Assembly (NCBI GenBank): GCA_014381985.1
Contig: JACNKP010000058.1
Location: forward strand, 1-64,000
Length of the DNA stretch: 64,000 nt
Source of the DNA: SAR92 clade bacterium
GTDB taxonomy: Bacteria > Pseudomonadota > Gammaproteobacteria > Pseudomonadales > Porticoccaceae
Reading direction: 5' to 3'
This document shows, one piece after another, positions 1 to 10,400 of the stretch; the stretch's first letter is position 1, and every line of letters begins with the position of its first letter. Position numbers and translations under genes: made by a program. Below the pieces are notes generated by a model. It saw only the letters and a program-made list of their open reading frames with translations, was not told the DNA's origin and searched no databases.

Positions 1-2260
1 TATGTTCAGCACTAAGCTGCAAAAATCGCTCAAGCCTAGCCGAGGAATGCTCTGGGCCTTGACCCTCAAAACCATGAGGTAACATCATAGTTAGGCCGCA
101 CAACCTGCCCCATTTGTGTTCTCCACTGGCAATAAATTGATCAATCACAACCTGGGCGCCGTTGGCAAAGTCACCGAATTGGGCTTCCCATATAATCAAA
201 CCGGCTGGTGCAGTTGTCGCATAGCCATACTCAAACGCTAACACGGCCTCTTCTGAAAGCACCGAGTCATAAATATCAAAACGTGGCTGATCTTCTGACA
301 AATGAGCCAGCGGTAGATAAGCATCGCCATCCTTTTGATTAAACACCACCGCATGACGATGAGAGAATGTGCCGCGACGTATATCTTGACCTGTGAAACG
401 AATTGGGTAGCCTTCATGAAGCAGAGTGCCGTAGGCCAGAAGCTCGGCCATACCCCAGTTTAGAGGCAGCGCACCTCCTACCATCTTGCGCCGATCGTCA
501 TAAATCTTCGCTACCTGCCTCTGAACCTGAATCCCATCAGGAATTGAGGTTATTTTAGTGCCTATATTTTGCAGCTCATTAAGCGCAATAGCTGTCTTTG
601 CAGGCGTTCGCCAATCATGATCCAAATAAGGCAACCAATTCACAAACAAACTGGTATCTGGCTCTCGCACTAAGTTATGCACCACGAACTCACCCTTATC
701 TAGGCTTGCCCGATAGACATTAGCCATTTCATTGGCTTGGTCTTGTTCAAGGACACCTTCGGCCACAAGTTTTTGGGCATAGAGCGTCCTAGTCGTGGAA
801 TGCTTCCGAATAACTTCATACATCAAAGGCTGAGTGGATGAAGGCTCATCAGTCTCATTGTGTCCGCGACGACGATAACAGACCAAGTCGATAACCACGT
901 CTTTACCAAACTCATATCGATAATCTGTAGCCAGCATAGCAGCGAACATAACCGCATCGGGGTTGTCACTATTAACGTGCAGAATAGGTGCGCCAACCAT
1001 CTTGGCAATATCAGTGCAGTATTCTGTTGATCGTGCATCATCTTGGCGGCTAGTGGTAAAGCCAACCTGATTGTTAATCACGATATGGATGGTACCACCG
1101 GTTTTATAGGCTCGAGTCTGGGATAGCTGAAAAGTCTCCATCACCACGCCTTGCCCGGCAAACGCAGCATCACCATGCATCAAAATAGGCACAACCTTTT
1201 GACCTGTGGGGTCATTACGCCTATCTTGACGCGCTCGACCAGAACCAACAACAACAGGACAAGAAATTTCTAAGTGCGACGGGTTAAACCCCAGCGCCAT
1301 ATGGACTTCGCCACCAGGGGTCATCACATTCGAGGAAAAACCTTGATGGTATTTAACATCACCTGAGGTGTTAACCAGGCGCTTGCCTTCAAATTCCTCG
1401 AACATTTCAGCTGGGTTTTTGCCCAAAATATTAACGAGGACGTTAAGCCTGCCCCGATGAGCCATCGCCATTACAATTTCTTTAGCGCCATACTCTCCAG
1501 AACGCCTAACCAAACAATCAAGCAGAGGAATTAAACTCTCTCCACCCTCCAATCCAAAACGTTTAGTGCCCGGATACTTAGAGTCGAGATGCTTCTCTAA
1601 CCCTTCTGCGGCCGTCAGCCTATTAAGTACGTCAATACGCGCACCATCGCCATAGGTAGGCTTGGAACGAACACTCTCAAAGCGCTGCGCCAACCACTGC
1701 TTTTCAGCAAAAGACGTTATATGCATAAACTCAGGACCCAAGTCACCACAATAGGTCTCTTCAAGAGCGTCCACTATCTCGCGCAAGGTGGCTTCTTGTT
1801 TGCCTATATAAAGCGGACTTGTTTGGAATGTCGTATCAAGATCGGCTTGAGTTAATCCATGAAAATGCAGCTCAAGATCAGCCACAGTCGCACGAACCAT
1901 AATGCCTAAAGGGTCTAACTTTGCTTTTTGATGTCCACGAAAACGGTAAGAACTGATTAACTGAACAACCTTAACCTGCTTGCGCTCATGTTCTAAGTGG
2001 ATTCCACCAGAACCTGGTGCAATTGTTGGTCGCGCCTGACGCCGGCCAAGCAACTCAAAGTGTTGAATAATTGTATCATGAGATATATCGGGCGCTATTG
2101 ACCCATTGGTGCGCGGAAGGGAGTCAAAAAAACTACTCCATTCCTCAGAAACTCCGTTTGGGTCGTGCAGGTAGGTCTCGTAAAGCCCTTCAATATAGGC
2201 GGCATTTCCACCGGAATAGTGGGAGGAGCTAAGAAATTGCTCCATTGGGCCCTGGGGCAT
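1..2260 (-). CDS. sucA: 2-oxoglutarate dehydrogenase E1 component (3' end outside window)
   Basis: This is the thiamine-diphosphate E1 subunit of the 2-oxoglutarate dehydrogenase complex, which decarboxylates 2-oxoglutarate in the TCA cycle. I translated the minus strand directly. From an ATG at 2260 it reads MPQGPMEQFLSSSHYSGGNA, then YIEGLYETYLHDPNGVSEEW and further on LISSYRFRGHQKAKLDP, all typical of the SucA N-terminus. The frame stays open to base 1, where it reads ERFLQLSAEH, a known conserved SucA stretch. About 753 codons are present against roughly 930-950 for the family, so the C-terminus lies to the left of the window. An AAGGA sits upstream of the chosen ATG; a second ATG five codons in (2245) is possible. 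It lies 109 bp downstream of sdhB on the same strand, the common sdhCDAB-sucAB order, so sucB probably follows outside the window. Confidence 0.97.
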   Translation of the reverse strand, partial: MPQGPMEQFLSSSHYSGGNAAYIEGLYETYLHDPNGVSEEWSSFFDSLPRTNGSIAPDISHDTIIQHFELLGRRQARPTIAPGSGGIHLEHERKQVKVVQLISSYRFRGHQKAKLDPLGIMVRATVADLELHFHGLTQADLDTTFQTSPLYIGKQEATLREIVDALEETYCGDLGPEFMHITSFAEKQWLAQRFESVRSKPTYGDGARIDVLNRLTAAEGLEKHLDSKYPGTKRFGLEGGESLIPLLDCLVRRSGEYGAKEIVMAMAHRGRLNVLVNILGKNPAEMFEEFEGKRLVNTSGDVKYHQGFSSNVMTPGGEVHMALGFNPSHLEISCPVVVGSGRARQDRRNDPTGQKVVPILMHGDAAFAGQGVVMETFQLSQTRAYKTGGTIHIVINNQVGFTTSRQDDARSTEYCTDIAKMVGAPILHVNSDNPDAVMFAAMLATDYRYEFGKDVVIDLVCYRRRGHNETDEPSSTQPLMYEVIRKHSTTRTLYAQKLVAEGVLEQDQANEMANVYRASLDKGEFVVHNLVREPDTSLFVNWLPYLDHDWRTPAKTAIALNELQNIGTKITSIPDGIQVQRQVAKIYDDRRKMVGGALPLNWGMAELLAYGTLLHEGYPIRFTGQDIRRGTFSHRHAVVFNQKDGDAYLPLAHLSEDQPRFDIYDSVLSEEAVLAFEYGYATTAPAGLIIWEAQFGDFANGAQVVIDQFIASGEHKWGRLCGLTMMLPHGFEGQGPEHSSARLERFLQLSAEH

Positions 2261-2369
2261 TGATGATATATCCTTATGACTGCTGATTCTGCCGCCATTC
2301 TAATAGTCTAAGCCCTCCACTGCCAGTAAAATCTGGACGAAAATATGCTTTTATGCCTACCTAAGCCGA

Positions 2370-3074
2370 TTATGTCGCGCTACGGATCAACATATTACGG
2401 ATATGACCAATAGCCTTAGTAGGATTTAACCCTTTTGGACAGACTTGCACGCAATTCATAATGCCATGGCAGCGAAAAACACTGAACGGGTCATCTAAAT
2501 TAGCTAACCGCTCTTCAGTTGCGGTATCTCGACTGTCTGCCAGAAAGCGATAGGCTTGCAATAAACCTGAGGGGCCAATGAATTTTTCAGGATTCCACCA
2601 AAAAGATGGGCAAGCAGTTGAGCAGCAAGCGCACAGAATGCACTCATACAGACCATCTAGCTTAGCTCTCTCCTCTGGGCTTTGTAACCGCTCAATCGCG
2701 GGCGCAGGTGAGTTATTGATCATGTAAGGCTGTATCTTTTCATACTGAGCGTAAAACTGACCCATATCGATCACCAAATCACGGATCACTGGCAAGCCTG
2801 GAAGAGGACGTATAACTAACTTATTTCCTTTAACAGCTTCAGACAGCGGAGTGATGCAAGCCAACCCGTTCTTACCTGAAATGTTGACACCATCAGACCC
2901 ACAAACACCTTCTCGACATGAGCGCCGAAATACCAAAGACGGGTCCTGAATCTTAAGTTTCTCAAGAACGTCTAAAACCATAATGTCTTTGCCCTCAGTG
3001 TCGAACTGAAAATCCTGCATATACGGCTCGTCATCGACTTCAGGGTTATAGCGATAAATACTTACATTTAACAT
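2370..3074 (-). CDS. sdhB: Succinate dehydrogenase iron-sulfur subunit
   Basis: SdhB carries electrons from the SdhA flavin through three Fe-S clusters to the quinone site (complex II). The 234-residue length is normal. The N-terminal plant-type ferredoxin domain has the [2Fe-2S] cysteines in RRSCREGVCGSDG and NGLAC. The C-terminal half has the [4Fe-4S] motif CILCACCSTACP and the [3Fe-4S] cysteines in CHGIMNCVQVCPKGLNP. All ligands expected for the family are visible. It starts 25 bp after the sdhA stop, so it is the fourth gene of the sdhCDAB operon. It is followed by sucA on the same strand. Confidence 0.98.
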   Translation of the reverse strand: MLNVSIYRYNPEVDDEPYMQDFQFDTEGKDIMVLDVLEKLKIQDPSLVFRRSCREGVCGSDGVNISGKNGLACITPLSEAVKGNKLVIRPLPGLPVIRDLVIDMGQFYAQYEKIQPYMINNSPAPAIERLQSPEERAKLDGLYECILCACCSTACPSFWWNPEKFIGPSGLLQAYRFLADSRDTATEERLANLDDPFSVFRCHGIMNCVQVCPKGLNPTKAIGHIRNMLIRSAT

Positions 3075-3099
3075 AAATCTAGACTCTCACATCGCAATA

Positions 3100-4872
3100 T
3101 TAATAGGTACGAATTTTAGGTTCAAAGGGTTCACGGGTTTTCAAGGTAAAGTTTACTGGTCGCTTGCCTATTTCCTTACTTCCCGGAAAGTAAATGGAAT
3201 GGCACAACCAGTTCTCATCATCACGTTCCTGGAAGTCTTCTCTAGCATGGGCGCCCCTACTTTCCGTGCGGCCCTCAGCAGAGATGGCTGTGGCATAGGC
3301 TGTTTCAAACAGGTTCTGTAATTCAAGAGCTTCAAGTCTGGCTGTATTGAACGAGTTACTCTTGTCGTCAAGATAGACATTTTCAACCCGCAGACGAAGC
3401 TCATCAAGCTTTTCAATACCCTGTTTCATGTAATCGCCACGCCGGAACACACCAAAATAATTCTGCATAATGGTCTGCAATTCAGCCCTTAATACAGCGG
3501 CGTTCTCACCGTCCGAAGACTGATTAATTCTGTTCAAGCCGACCATAGCCCGCTGGATATCTGCCTCAGTCGCTTCTTTAAGCGTAATACCTTCGCTCAG
3601 TTGCTTCTCGATAAAGATACCGGAAGCACGACCAAAGACCACCAAATCAAGAAGCGAATTGCCGCCCAAACGGTTAGCGCCATGCACAGAAACACAGGCC
3701 GCTTCGCCACAGGCATAAAAGCCCTCAATGACCTTATCCTTACCCTCACGATCGATCGTTAGAGCCTGACCGTCAACATTAGTCGGGATTCCGCCCATCA
3801 TGTAGTGACAGGTAGGCACAACAGGGATGGGCTCTTTAACTGGGTCTGCATGAGCAAAGGTTCGAGATAGTTCAAGAATGCCCGGTAGTTTTGAATTGAG
3901 CATCTCTTCACCGAGATGGTCGAGCTTAAGGTAAACGTGATCCCCATCTGGCCCACAACCTCGACCTTCAAGAATCTCCAGCACCATTGAACGAGCCACA
4001 ACATCTCGACCTGCAAGATCTTTGGCGTTCGGCGCATAGCGCTCCATAAATCGCTCGCCATCTTTGTTAATGAGGTAACCGCCTTCTCCCCGGCACCCCT
4101 CTGTAACAAGCGTTCCAGCACCATGAATGCCGGTGGGATGGAACTGCCACATCTCAATATCTTGGACAGGGAAACCAGCCCGCAATGCCATGCCAACACC
4201 ATCTCCCGTACAGATATGCGCGTTTGTGGTTGATGCATAAATACGACCAGCGCCACCAGTCGCGAACACTGTAGCCTTTGATTCCACAAAAACGGTCTCT
4301 CCGGTTTCAATATCGATAGCAACCACACCAACGACAGCACCGTCGGCATTTTTGACGATATCAACGGCAAACCACTCATTAAGAAAGACAGTTTTGTTCT
4401 TTAAATTCCCTTGGTAAAGGGTGTGCAACAACGCGTGACCGGTTCTATCCGCAGCCGCGCATGTTCGCGCTGCCTGTCCACCGGCACCATAGTCTTTGGA
4501 CTGACCACCGAAGGGCCGCTGATAAATCCGCCCTTCTTCTGTTCGTGAAAATGGCAAGCCCATGTGCTCAAGCTCAAAAATCGCCTCAGGACCGGTCTGG
4601 CACATATATTCTATGGCCTCTTGGTCACCAATATAATCAGACCCTTTAATCGTGTCATACATGTGCCACTGCCACTGATCATTTGGGTCATCGCTTGCTA
4701 TGGCGCACGTAATGCCCCCTTGCGCAGACACCGTGTGAGATCGCGTGGGAAATACCTTGGTAATAACTGCTGTGTTGTAGCCTGATTGCGCCAGCTGCAG
4801 AGCTGCTCGCATTCCTGACCCACCGCCGCCAACAATGACAGCGTCAAAACTCATTTTTCTTAAACTACCCAT
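3100..4872 (-). CDS. sdhA: Succinate dehydrogenase flavoprotein subunit
   Basis: SdhA oxidises succinate to fumarate with covalently bound FAD. The protein shows the dinucleotide motif [14 protein letters not shown] near the N-terminus and [11 protein letters not shown], whose His (residue 46 of the long form) carries the FAD. It also shows the substrate-site segments [27 protein letters not shown] and [15 protein letters not shown]. Length is about 588 residues as in E. coli. Two starts are possible: ATG at 4872 (MGSLRKMSF) or ATG at 4854 ([10 protein letters not shown]). The second matches the usual family N-terminus better, but neither has a strong ribosome binding site. It lies 4 bp after sdhD and 25 bp before sdhB. 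Confidence 0.98.
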   Translation of the reverse strand: MGSLRKMSFDAVIVGGGGSGMRAALQLAQSGYNTAVITKVFPTRSHTVSAQGGITCAIASDDPNDQWQWHMYDTIKGSDYIGDQEAIEYMCQTGPEAIFELEHMGLPFSRTEEGRIYQRPFGGQSKDYGAGGQAARTCAAADRTGHALLHTLYQGNLKNKTVFLNEWFAVDIVKNADGAVVGVVAIDIETGETVFVESKATVFATGGAGRIYASTTNAHICTGDGVGMALRAGFPVQDIEMWQFHPTGIHGAGTLVTEGCRGEGGYLINKDGERFMERYAPNAKDLAGRDVVARSMVLEILEGRGCGPDGDHVYLKLDHLGEEMLNSKLPGILELSRTFAHADPVKEPIPVVPTCHYMMGGIPTNVDGQALTIDREGKDKVIEGFYACGEAACVSVHGANRLGGNSLLDLVVFGRASGIFIEKQLSEGITLKEATEADIQRAMVGLNRINQSSDGENAAVLRAELQTIMQNYFGVFRRGDYMKQGIEKLDELRLRVENVYLDDKSNSFNTARLEALELQNLFETAYATAISAEGRTESRGAHAREDFQERDDENWLCHSIYFPGSKEIGKRPVNFTLKTREPFEPKIRTY

Positions 4873-4876
4873 TCAA

Positions 4877-5245
4877 TTAAAGTCCCCAGAGAATTTTGAT
4901 TGTCCACATTAGATAAAGCAGGATTATGAACCCTAGTCCTAACTGCAAAACATTACGGACCCCATTCGCTTTTGGCCCTATCAACCTGACCGTAATGTAG
5001 TCAGTTAAAACACACCGCATACCAATCCATGCATGAAAGGCAACGGCCGCTATGGTAACTAGTGTAAATATGCGCATCGACAAAAGACCGTTCAGTGCTG
5101 ACCATTGATCGTAGGTCAGTGCTGGATTGATCACTAAGAAGCCAACAATGAAAAATAGGTAGGCTGCCATCACAATCGCGGTGATACGCTGAATTATCCA
5201 GTTGCTAGGCCCTGTGAGGGTAAATCGAGCAAAAAACGCCATCAT
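4877..5245 (-). CDS. sdhD: Succinate dehydrogenase membrane anchor subunit
   Basis: This small membrane anchor of complex II holds part of the quinone site and of haem b. It has 122 residues with three hydrophobic segments, roughly 18-38, 52-75 and 98-120. The conserved segment AVAFHAWIGMRCVLTDYI contains the family's haem-region histidine and the DY pair. It overlaps the sdhC stop by four bases (ATGA at 5242-5245), so the two are probably translationally coupled. sdhA starts 4 bp downstream. Confidence 0.93.
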   Translation of the reverse strand: MMAFFARFTLTGPSNWIIQRITAIVMAAYLFFIVGFLVINPALTYDQWSALNGLLSMRIFTLVTIAAVAFHAWIGMRCVLTDYITVRLIGPKANGVRNVLQLGLGFIILLYLMWTIKILWGL

Positions 5246-5634
5246 AAAATCACCCAGCCCGTTAATGCTGCGATTAAGACAACAGCAATCACTACCGCGA
5301 TCCAGGCGCTTATTCTGCCACTATTAAAGCTTTCCTCACCAATTCCAAGATCCATAACCAGATGCCGGATCCCAGCAACCGTGTGATAGGTAAGAGCAAC
5401 AAGACTGCCCCAAATCAAGAATTGAGCAATCGGGTATGACAATATATTGGATACGGCTTCAAAACTTTGCTCTGACGCTAGGCTCTGATCGAGAAGCCAC
5501 AAAAGAATCGCAAGCGCGAAAAGAGTTACCACCCCAGAAACCCTATGCAGGATAGAAACGTAGGCGGTAATTGGAAGTTTAATTGTTCCAAAATCGAGGT
5601 TAACGGGTCTTTTTTTATCCACCACAGGTAGCAC
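5242..5634 (-). CDS. sdhC: Succinate dehydrogenase cytochrome b556 subunit
   Basis: This is the first gene of the sdhCDAB-sucA unit and a membrane cytochrome b subunit of complex II. The N-terminus KKRPVNLDFGTIKLPITAYV followed by SILHRVSGV is the signature of the family. Three membrane spans lie at roughly 30-50, 68-90 and 108-128, with the haem-ligand region at YHTVAGIRHLVMDLG. The start is uncertain. The longest frame begins with GTG at 5634, but AAGGTG just upstream would serve the GTG codons at 5623 or 5620 better, giving a protein that begins near VVDKKRP. A well-formed promoter lies about 100 bp upstream. Confidence 0.94.
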   Translation of the reverse strand: MLPVVDKKRPVNLDFGTIKLPITAYVSILHRVSGVVTLFALAILLWLLDQSLASEQSFEAVSNILSYPIAQFLIWGSLVALTYHTVAGIRHLVMDLGIGEESFNSGRISAWIAVVIAVVLIAALTGWVIL

Positions 5635-5739
5635 CTTATCGTTGGTTGTCCTAACAATGAAACTTAATTTGAGTTTAGTCTAAACTTGAATGCACTTGCG
5701 GAGCACTTTTCAAACAGCACTCCCATTTGATGGCGCAGG

Positions 5740-5768
5740 AGTATAATTACTCATCAAGCCAAATTCAA
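5740..5768 (-). promoter_or_regulatory. Candidate sigma70 promoter of sdhCDAB-sucA
   Basis: Read on the minus strand, TTGAAT (5768-5763) is followed by a 17-base spacer and TATACT (5745-5740). Both hexamers match the consensus in at least four positions and the spacing is ideal. Transcription would start near 5733, giving a leader of about 100 bases before sdhC. Confidence 0.6.
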
Positions 5769-5964
5769 TTAGCTTTGCCCAAAATATTTAAACAAATAGC
5801 ACTGCAATCATAATAAGCCCGCCCAAGGCACATTAAAAGGCCATTTGATCTGTGAATAACCGTTATCCCAGCGATAAGCTAAATTAACACCCATTTTCTG
5901 CCATTAAAGTCTTAACAGTAGAGTCAAGAGCCGCTAAAACGACGCTGTTAACATTCACTTCGTA

Positions 5965-5992
5965 TTGACAATTTTCGCTGAACATTTATAGT
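5965..5992 (+). promoter_or_regulatory. Candidate sigma70 promoter of gltA
   Basis: A perfect -35 hexamer TTGACA (5965-5970), a 16-base spacer and TATAGT (5987-5992) precede gltA. The predicted start near 5999 gives a leader of about 43 bases with AAGGA at 6031-6035, six bases before the ATG. Confidence 0.7.
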
Positions 5993-6041
5993 TGCAAACC
6001 GAGTTTTTGACCAGCTCTCACTAGTTTTTTAAGGAAATAGC

Positions 6042-7328
6042 ATGACTGACCGCAAAGCTACCCTGACAATTGATGGCGAAACCCCTATTGAGTTGCCAAT
6101 ACTCAAAGGCACAAGAGGCCAAGACGTCATTGACATAGGAGCTTTAGGAAGCCATGGGTACTTTACTTATGACCCGAGCTTTACTGCAACAGCATCCTGC
6201 CAATCTGATATTACTTATATTGACGGCGAGAAAGGAATTCTATTGCATCGAGGCTATCCTATTGAGGTTCTTGCCGATAAGTCAGACTACATAGAGACTT
6301 GCTACCTACTCCTTGAAGGTGCGCTGCCTACTGCTGAACAAAAAGCAAAATTTGAACATACCATCAAATATCACACCATGGTCAATCGTTCAATTGAGCA
6401 TTTCCTTAGTGGATTTAGATATGACGCTCACCCAATGGCCATGCTGTGTGGCCTTGTCGGAGCAATGTCATCGTTTTATCACGACTCACTCGATATCACT
6501 GATCAAGAACATAGAACAATTTCGGCACATCGCTTAATTGCTAAGATGCCGACGATCGCCGCTATGTGCTACAAGCACTTTATTGGCCAACCCTTCGTAT
6601 ACCCGGACAACACCCTCTCTTATTCTGAGAACTTCCTGCATATGATGTTTGGAACGCCCTGTGAGAAGTATGATTGTCATCCTGCTCTTGCGAAGGCAAT
6701 GGATAGGATTTTCCTATTGCACGCCGACCACGAGCAGAATGCATCAACATCGACTGTTCGCTTAGCGGGTTCATCAGGTGCTAATCCTTTCGCCTGCATC
6801 GCAGCTGGTATAGCTGCGCTTTGGGGACCTGCGCATGGTGGCGCCAATGAAGCCGTCCTGAGTATGCTCGATGAAATTGGCCATGAAGATAATATTGAAG
6901 AATATATTGCCAAAGCCAAAGATAAGAACGATCCTTTCCGCTTAATGGGCTTTGGCCATCGCGTCTACAAAAACCATGACCCGCGCGCCACTGTCATGCG
7001 CCAGACTTGCGACGAAGTACTCGAAGTTTTAGGCGTTCAGAACGATCCACTATTTCGTTTAGCTAAAAAGTTAGAGGTCATCGCCCTCGAAGACGAGTAT
7101 TTTATTTCCAAGAAGCTATACCCAAATGTAGACTTTTATTCAGGTATTATTTTAAAAGCTATGGGTATTCCAGAAGAAATGTTCACCGTGATTTTTGCCA
7201 CAGGCCGCACCGTTGGATGGATCTCACACTGGAACGAAATGATTACTCATCCTTACCGTATTGCACGCCCTCGCCAACTCTATACCGGCGCAGATGTCCG
7301 CGACTACACCCCAATGGACGAGCGATAG
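6042..7328 (+). CDS. gltA: Type II citrate synthase
   Basis: Citrate synthase condenses oxaloacetate and acetyl-CoA at the entry of the TCA cycle. The 428-residue length and the N-terminal extension ending near [15 protein letters not shown] are typical of the hexameric, NADH-sensitive type II enzyme of Gram-negative bacteria. The catalytic triad is visible: His265 in HGGANEAV, His306 in GFGHRVYK and Asp364 in NVDFYSG. The start has AAGGA six bases upstream. It is divergent from sdhC and ends at a strong hairpin terminator, so it is probably monocistronic. Confidence 0.98.
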   Translation: MTDRKATLTIDGETPIELPILKGTRGQDVIDIGALGSHGYFTYDPSFTATASCQSDITYIDGEKGILLHRGYPIEVLADKSDYIETCYLLLEGALPTAEQKAKFEHTIKYHTMVNRSIEHFLSGFRYDAHPMAMLCGLVGAMSSFYHDSLDITDQEHRTISAHRLIAKMPTIAAMCYKHFIGQPFVYPDNTLSYSENFLHMMFGTPCEKYDCHPALAKAMDRIFLLHADHEQNASTSTVRLAGSSGANPFACIAAGIAALWGPAHGGANEAVLSMLDEIGHEDNIEEYIAKAKDKNDPFRLMGFGHRVYKNHDPRATVMRQTCDEVLEVLGVQNDPLFRLAKKLEVIALEDEYFISKKLYPNVDFYSGIILKAMGIPEEMFTVIFATGRTVGWISHWNEMITHPYRIARPRQLYTGADVRDYTPMDER

Positions 7329-7360
7329 AGTTCGGCAATGATTAGCCAACATAAAGATAC

Positions 7361-7390
7361 AAAAAAGGCAGCTTAGTCTGCCTTTTTTGT
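7361..7390 (+). terminator. Rho-independent terminator after gltA
   Basis: An 11-bp perfect stem (7361-7371 with 7378-7388) has a six-base loop and a run of six T. The stem is flanked by A and T runs, so it can work in both directions and may also end the convergent minus-strand gene that stops at 7437. Confidence 0.9.
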
Positions 7391-7436
7391 GCGCAACATA
7401 GTTACCCTAGATTAGCGCTCTACTCTTTCACTGTTT

Positions 7437-10400
7437 TTAGTGTACCCAATGATGCCTTGCTGACTTCTCTGCTATAGCTTTGGCCGTTGCCGCCGGCATA
7501 GCATTAATCTCTAGTCGCTCAAAAAATAGAGGCTCTATTGTCGAGTTACCGCTGCCAATTTCCGACATATTACTAACATCATACAAACGGCCATTAATCA
7601 TTGTATGTGTGATCATTTCACTTCGGCGGATATTGTTTAGTACCTCGCCATCCATAATAACGATATCAGCTAGTTTACCCACCTCAATAGAACCCAAATC
7701 ATCCCTCATACCAAGAGCTACACTAGGGTCATGGGTGGCTGCCCTCAGCGCTTCCCAAGGGGTGAATCCGCCCTGATTAAGCATCCACATTTCCCAGTGC
7801 GCAGCCAATCCCTCTCGCTGGCCATGAGCCCCAATCAACACCCGCACACCTGCATCACGCAACGTTTTAGCATAGGCGGCAACTTTTATATGGTTATAGT
7901 GGTCATCAGGGGCTGTGGCTCGTCGAATCGAGCGCGGCTCAACAATATAGCGCGGAACATAGCGTGTTAAACGAGTGTTTTCCCACACATTAGTCCGATC
8001 ATACCAGTACTTTTCGCCTTCTAATCCACCGTAGGCAACTACCAGTGTTGGATTGTAAGCCATTTCAGTTTGGCTCCAGAACTGGGTGAGATCACTGTAC
8101 CCGGTCGCAATGTTTAGCGAATGCTCTAAGGTCGTATGGCCATCAGCAATCATGCTCATATTTTGGTACAACTTACCGCCACCTTCAGGCACGACCATTA
8201 GCTCTAGATCACGCGCCGCCTTAAGCACCTGCTGTCGCTGCTCGCGACGCGGCTGATTGTAACTCTTGACCGACACCGCACCCATATCTTTAAGTCGCTG
8301 CAAATGGAAAAATGCGTCCTCATAGCTATCAATTTTGGCATGTGCGGTGGGCGAGTTAGCGCCATAGACTATAGTTCCTGTTGAGAATATTCTTGGTCCT
8401 AAAATCTGCCCACTACGTTGCATTTCAGACGCTGCAAATATCTCAGAGCTGTCATTAGAAGGATCATGGATCGTCGTCACACCAAAGGCTAGACTAGAGA
8501 GATTCTTCCAATTCTGTTGTGGAATAATTTCTTCGGTCGCCTGAGAGCCATGGGCATGACCATCAATCAAACCAGGCGTTAAGGTTTTCCCACTGACATC
8601 AATTATCTGGGCGTCAGCCGGAATAGAAACCTCACCCACCTTACCCACGGCAACAATACGATTGTCTTGCACTACGACAACGCCATTACTGATCACTTCT
8701 TGAGCATTATCAGCATCACGCATCGTAACCACTTGTCCGCCCACCAATGCGATGGTCGAACTAGGCTTATCCGCGATTTGAGAAAACCCTAAATTTAAGC
8801 CTTCAGACACCGGCTCCGGTAATTCATCAGGAGCGCCAGCCAGAAAGCTAAACGCCTGATTCAACTCACGGCTGAACACCGTTGCACCGTGAGACCAGCT
8901 AAGCCTATCGCTACCTGCAGACCAACTTAAATATTCACCGGCGCGCTTGGACACCTGTGCTACCGGCAAACCACTATCTTCGATATCCAGCTCTTGCTGC
9001 AAACCGGTACTTAGAAACGGAGCCACAAAGGCGTTATTTTGATGTGTATAACCGATCCATTTACCATCAGGCGAAAGCTGATATTCAGTAACCTTATCAC
9101 CCTTAAGTAGCGTGCGCTCATCTCTGCCCTTTAAATCAACACTATAGAGCTCAAGCTCTGTGTACTTGCTCTCAGGAGCATAGCTAGTAAAGTAAAGCCG
9201 ATCTTCATCAGCGGCAAAGTGCGCATTAAAACCATCCTCTGTCACTTTCTCCATGGTCTTGGCTTTTCGGTCGGCAAGATAAATGCCGGGCTCCAACGAC
9301 CACTCAGGGGACAGCAGATAACCACCCGTCAGCCGGCGAAAAACAATATTGTTACCCTTAGGTGAAAACTTAGGTTCCACATAAATACCCGGCTCAGTAG
9401 TGACGGTTGATCCTATGCCCCCACTGGCACTAACCACCCTAACTGATCCAAGGTCTTTGTCGCTCCAGGTTGTATAGACTATCGACTTGCCATCACGTGA
9501 AAAACTTGGATAAAACTCGTCGTGATCATTCTGTCGAGTCAACCGTTTGACGCGGCCACTTTTAACATCTCGAAGATATAACTTGCCCAGCGCCTGATAA
9601 ACCACCGAACCATTAGTGGGGGACATGCTGGCCCAACGAATCATTTTCACATCAAAGGTATCTGGCGCCACATCTACTAAATAACGTGGCGATTTCTGTA
9701 CCTGTTTTTCAGTTTTAATGTGCATTGGAATAAGAGAAACATCCAAGCTGTCGATATTTAGCCTATGAAACTTACCCGCAGTCCAGTAGATGATATGCTG
9801 GCTGTCTGGGGTCCAATCAAAATAAGCAAAATTACCCTCAGAACCAAATGTTTCCTGATGGTCTCGCTCCATCTCTGTAGACAGTCTGCGGTCAACCCCA
9901 GACTTAAGATCTTTTATATACAGCACCGTTTTTGTGTCCTCGCGCTTGAGATAGGCCATATATTTACCATCTGGCGAAGGCGTAGGAACGATAGCGCCCC
10001 CTGCACCACCGATATAACTCGACGATTCTCCCGTCTCAAGGTCGTGACGCATAATATTAAACAGTTCGGTGGTCGAATTTTTGCCATACTCCCAAATTCG
10101 ACCCGAGGTCATATCATCGGTGTAGTAGAGGTACTGGCCATCTGGCGAAAACGCAGGATCAGTCATATTTTTTTGGGTGTGCGGTCCATAAGCTCGCTCG
10201 GTGACCATCACCCCGTCACCCCCAGAGCGGTGATACATCCAGATCTCACCTGCGGGGATAGAGCGCGACGACATAAATCCTTTGGTCACTGCAATATAGT
10301 CACCATCAGGGCTCCAGGTGGGTGTGTGGATAAGGGCTGTTTCCTCTTTGCTAATTTGATGCGGGTTACCGCCATTGGCATCCATTACCCATAAATTAGA

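Larger units (their letters stand above)
5635..6041. other. Divergent control region between sdhC and gltA
   Basis: This 407-bp non-coding stretch separates two divergent TCA-cycle transcription units. It holds one good sigma70-like promoter facing each way, listed separately. The middle (about 5775-5960) is AT-rich with no open reading frame that I would support and no obvious large inverted repeat. Confidence 0.75.

Noticed and set aside
3798-4379. 193-codon open frame antiparallel or out of frame within sdhA
   Set aside because: It lies wholly inside sdhA on the same strand in another frame, with no protein-like motif.
9765-10394. 209-codon plus-strand open frame
   Set aside because: It is antisense to the propeller repeats of the amidohydrolase fusion; the repetitive coding pattern keeps the opposite frame open by chance.
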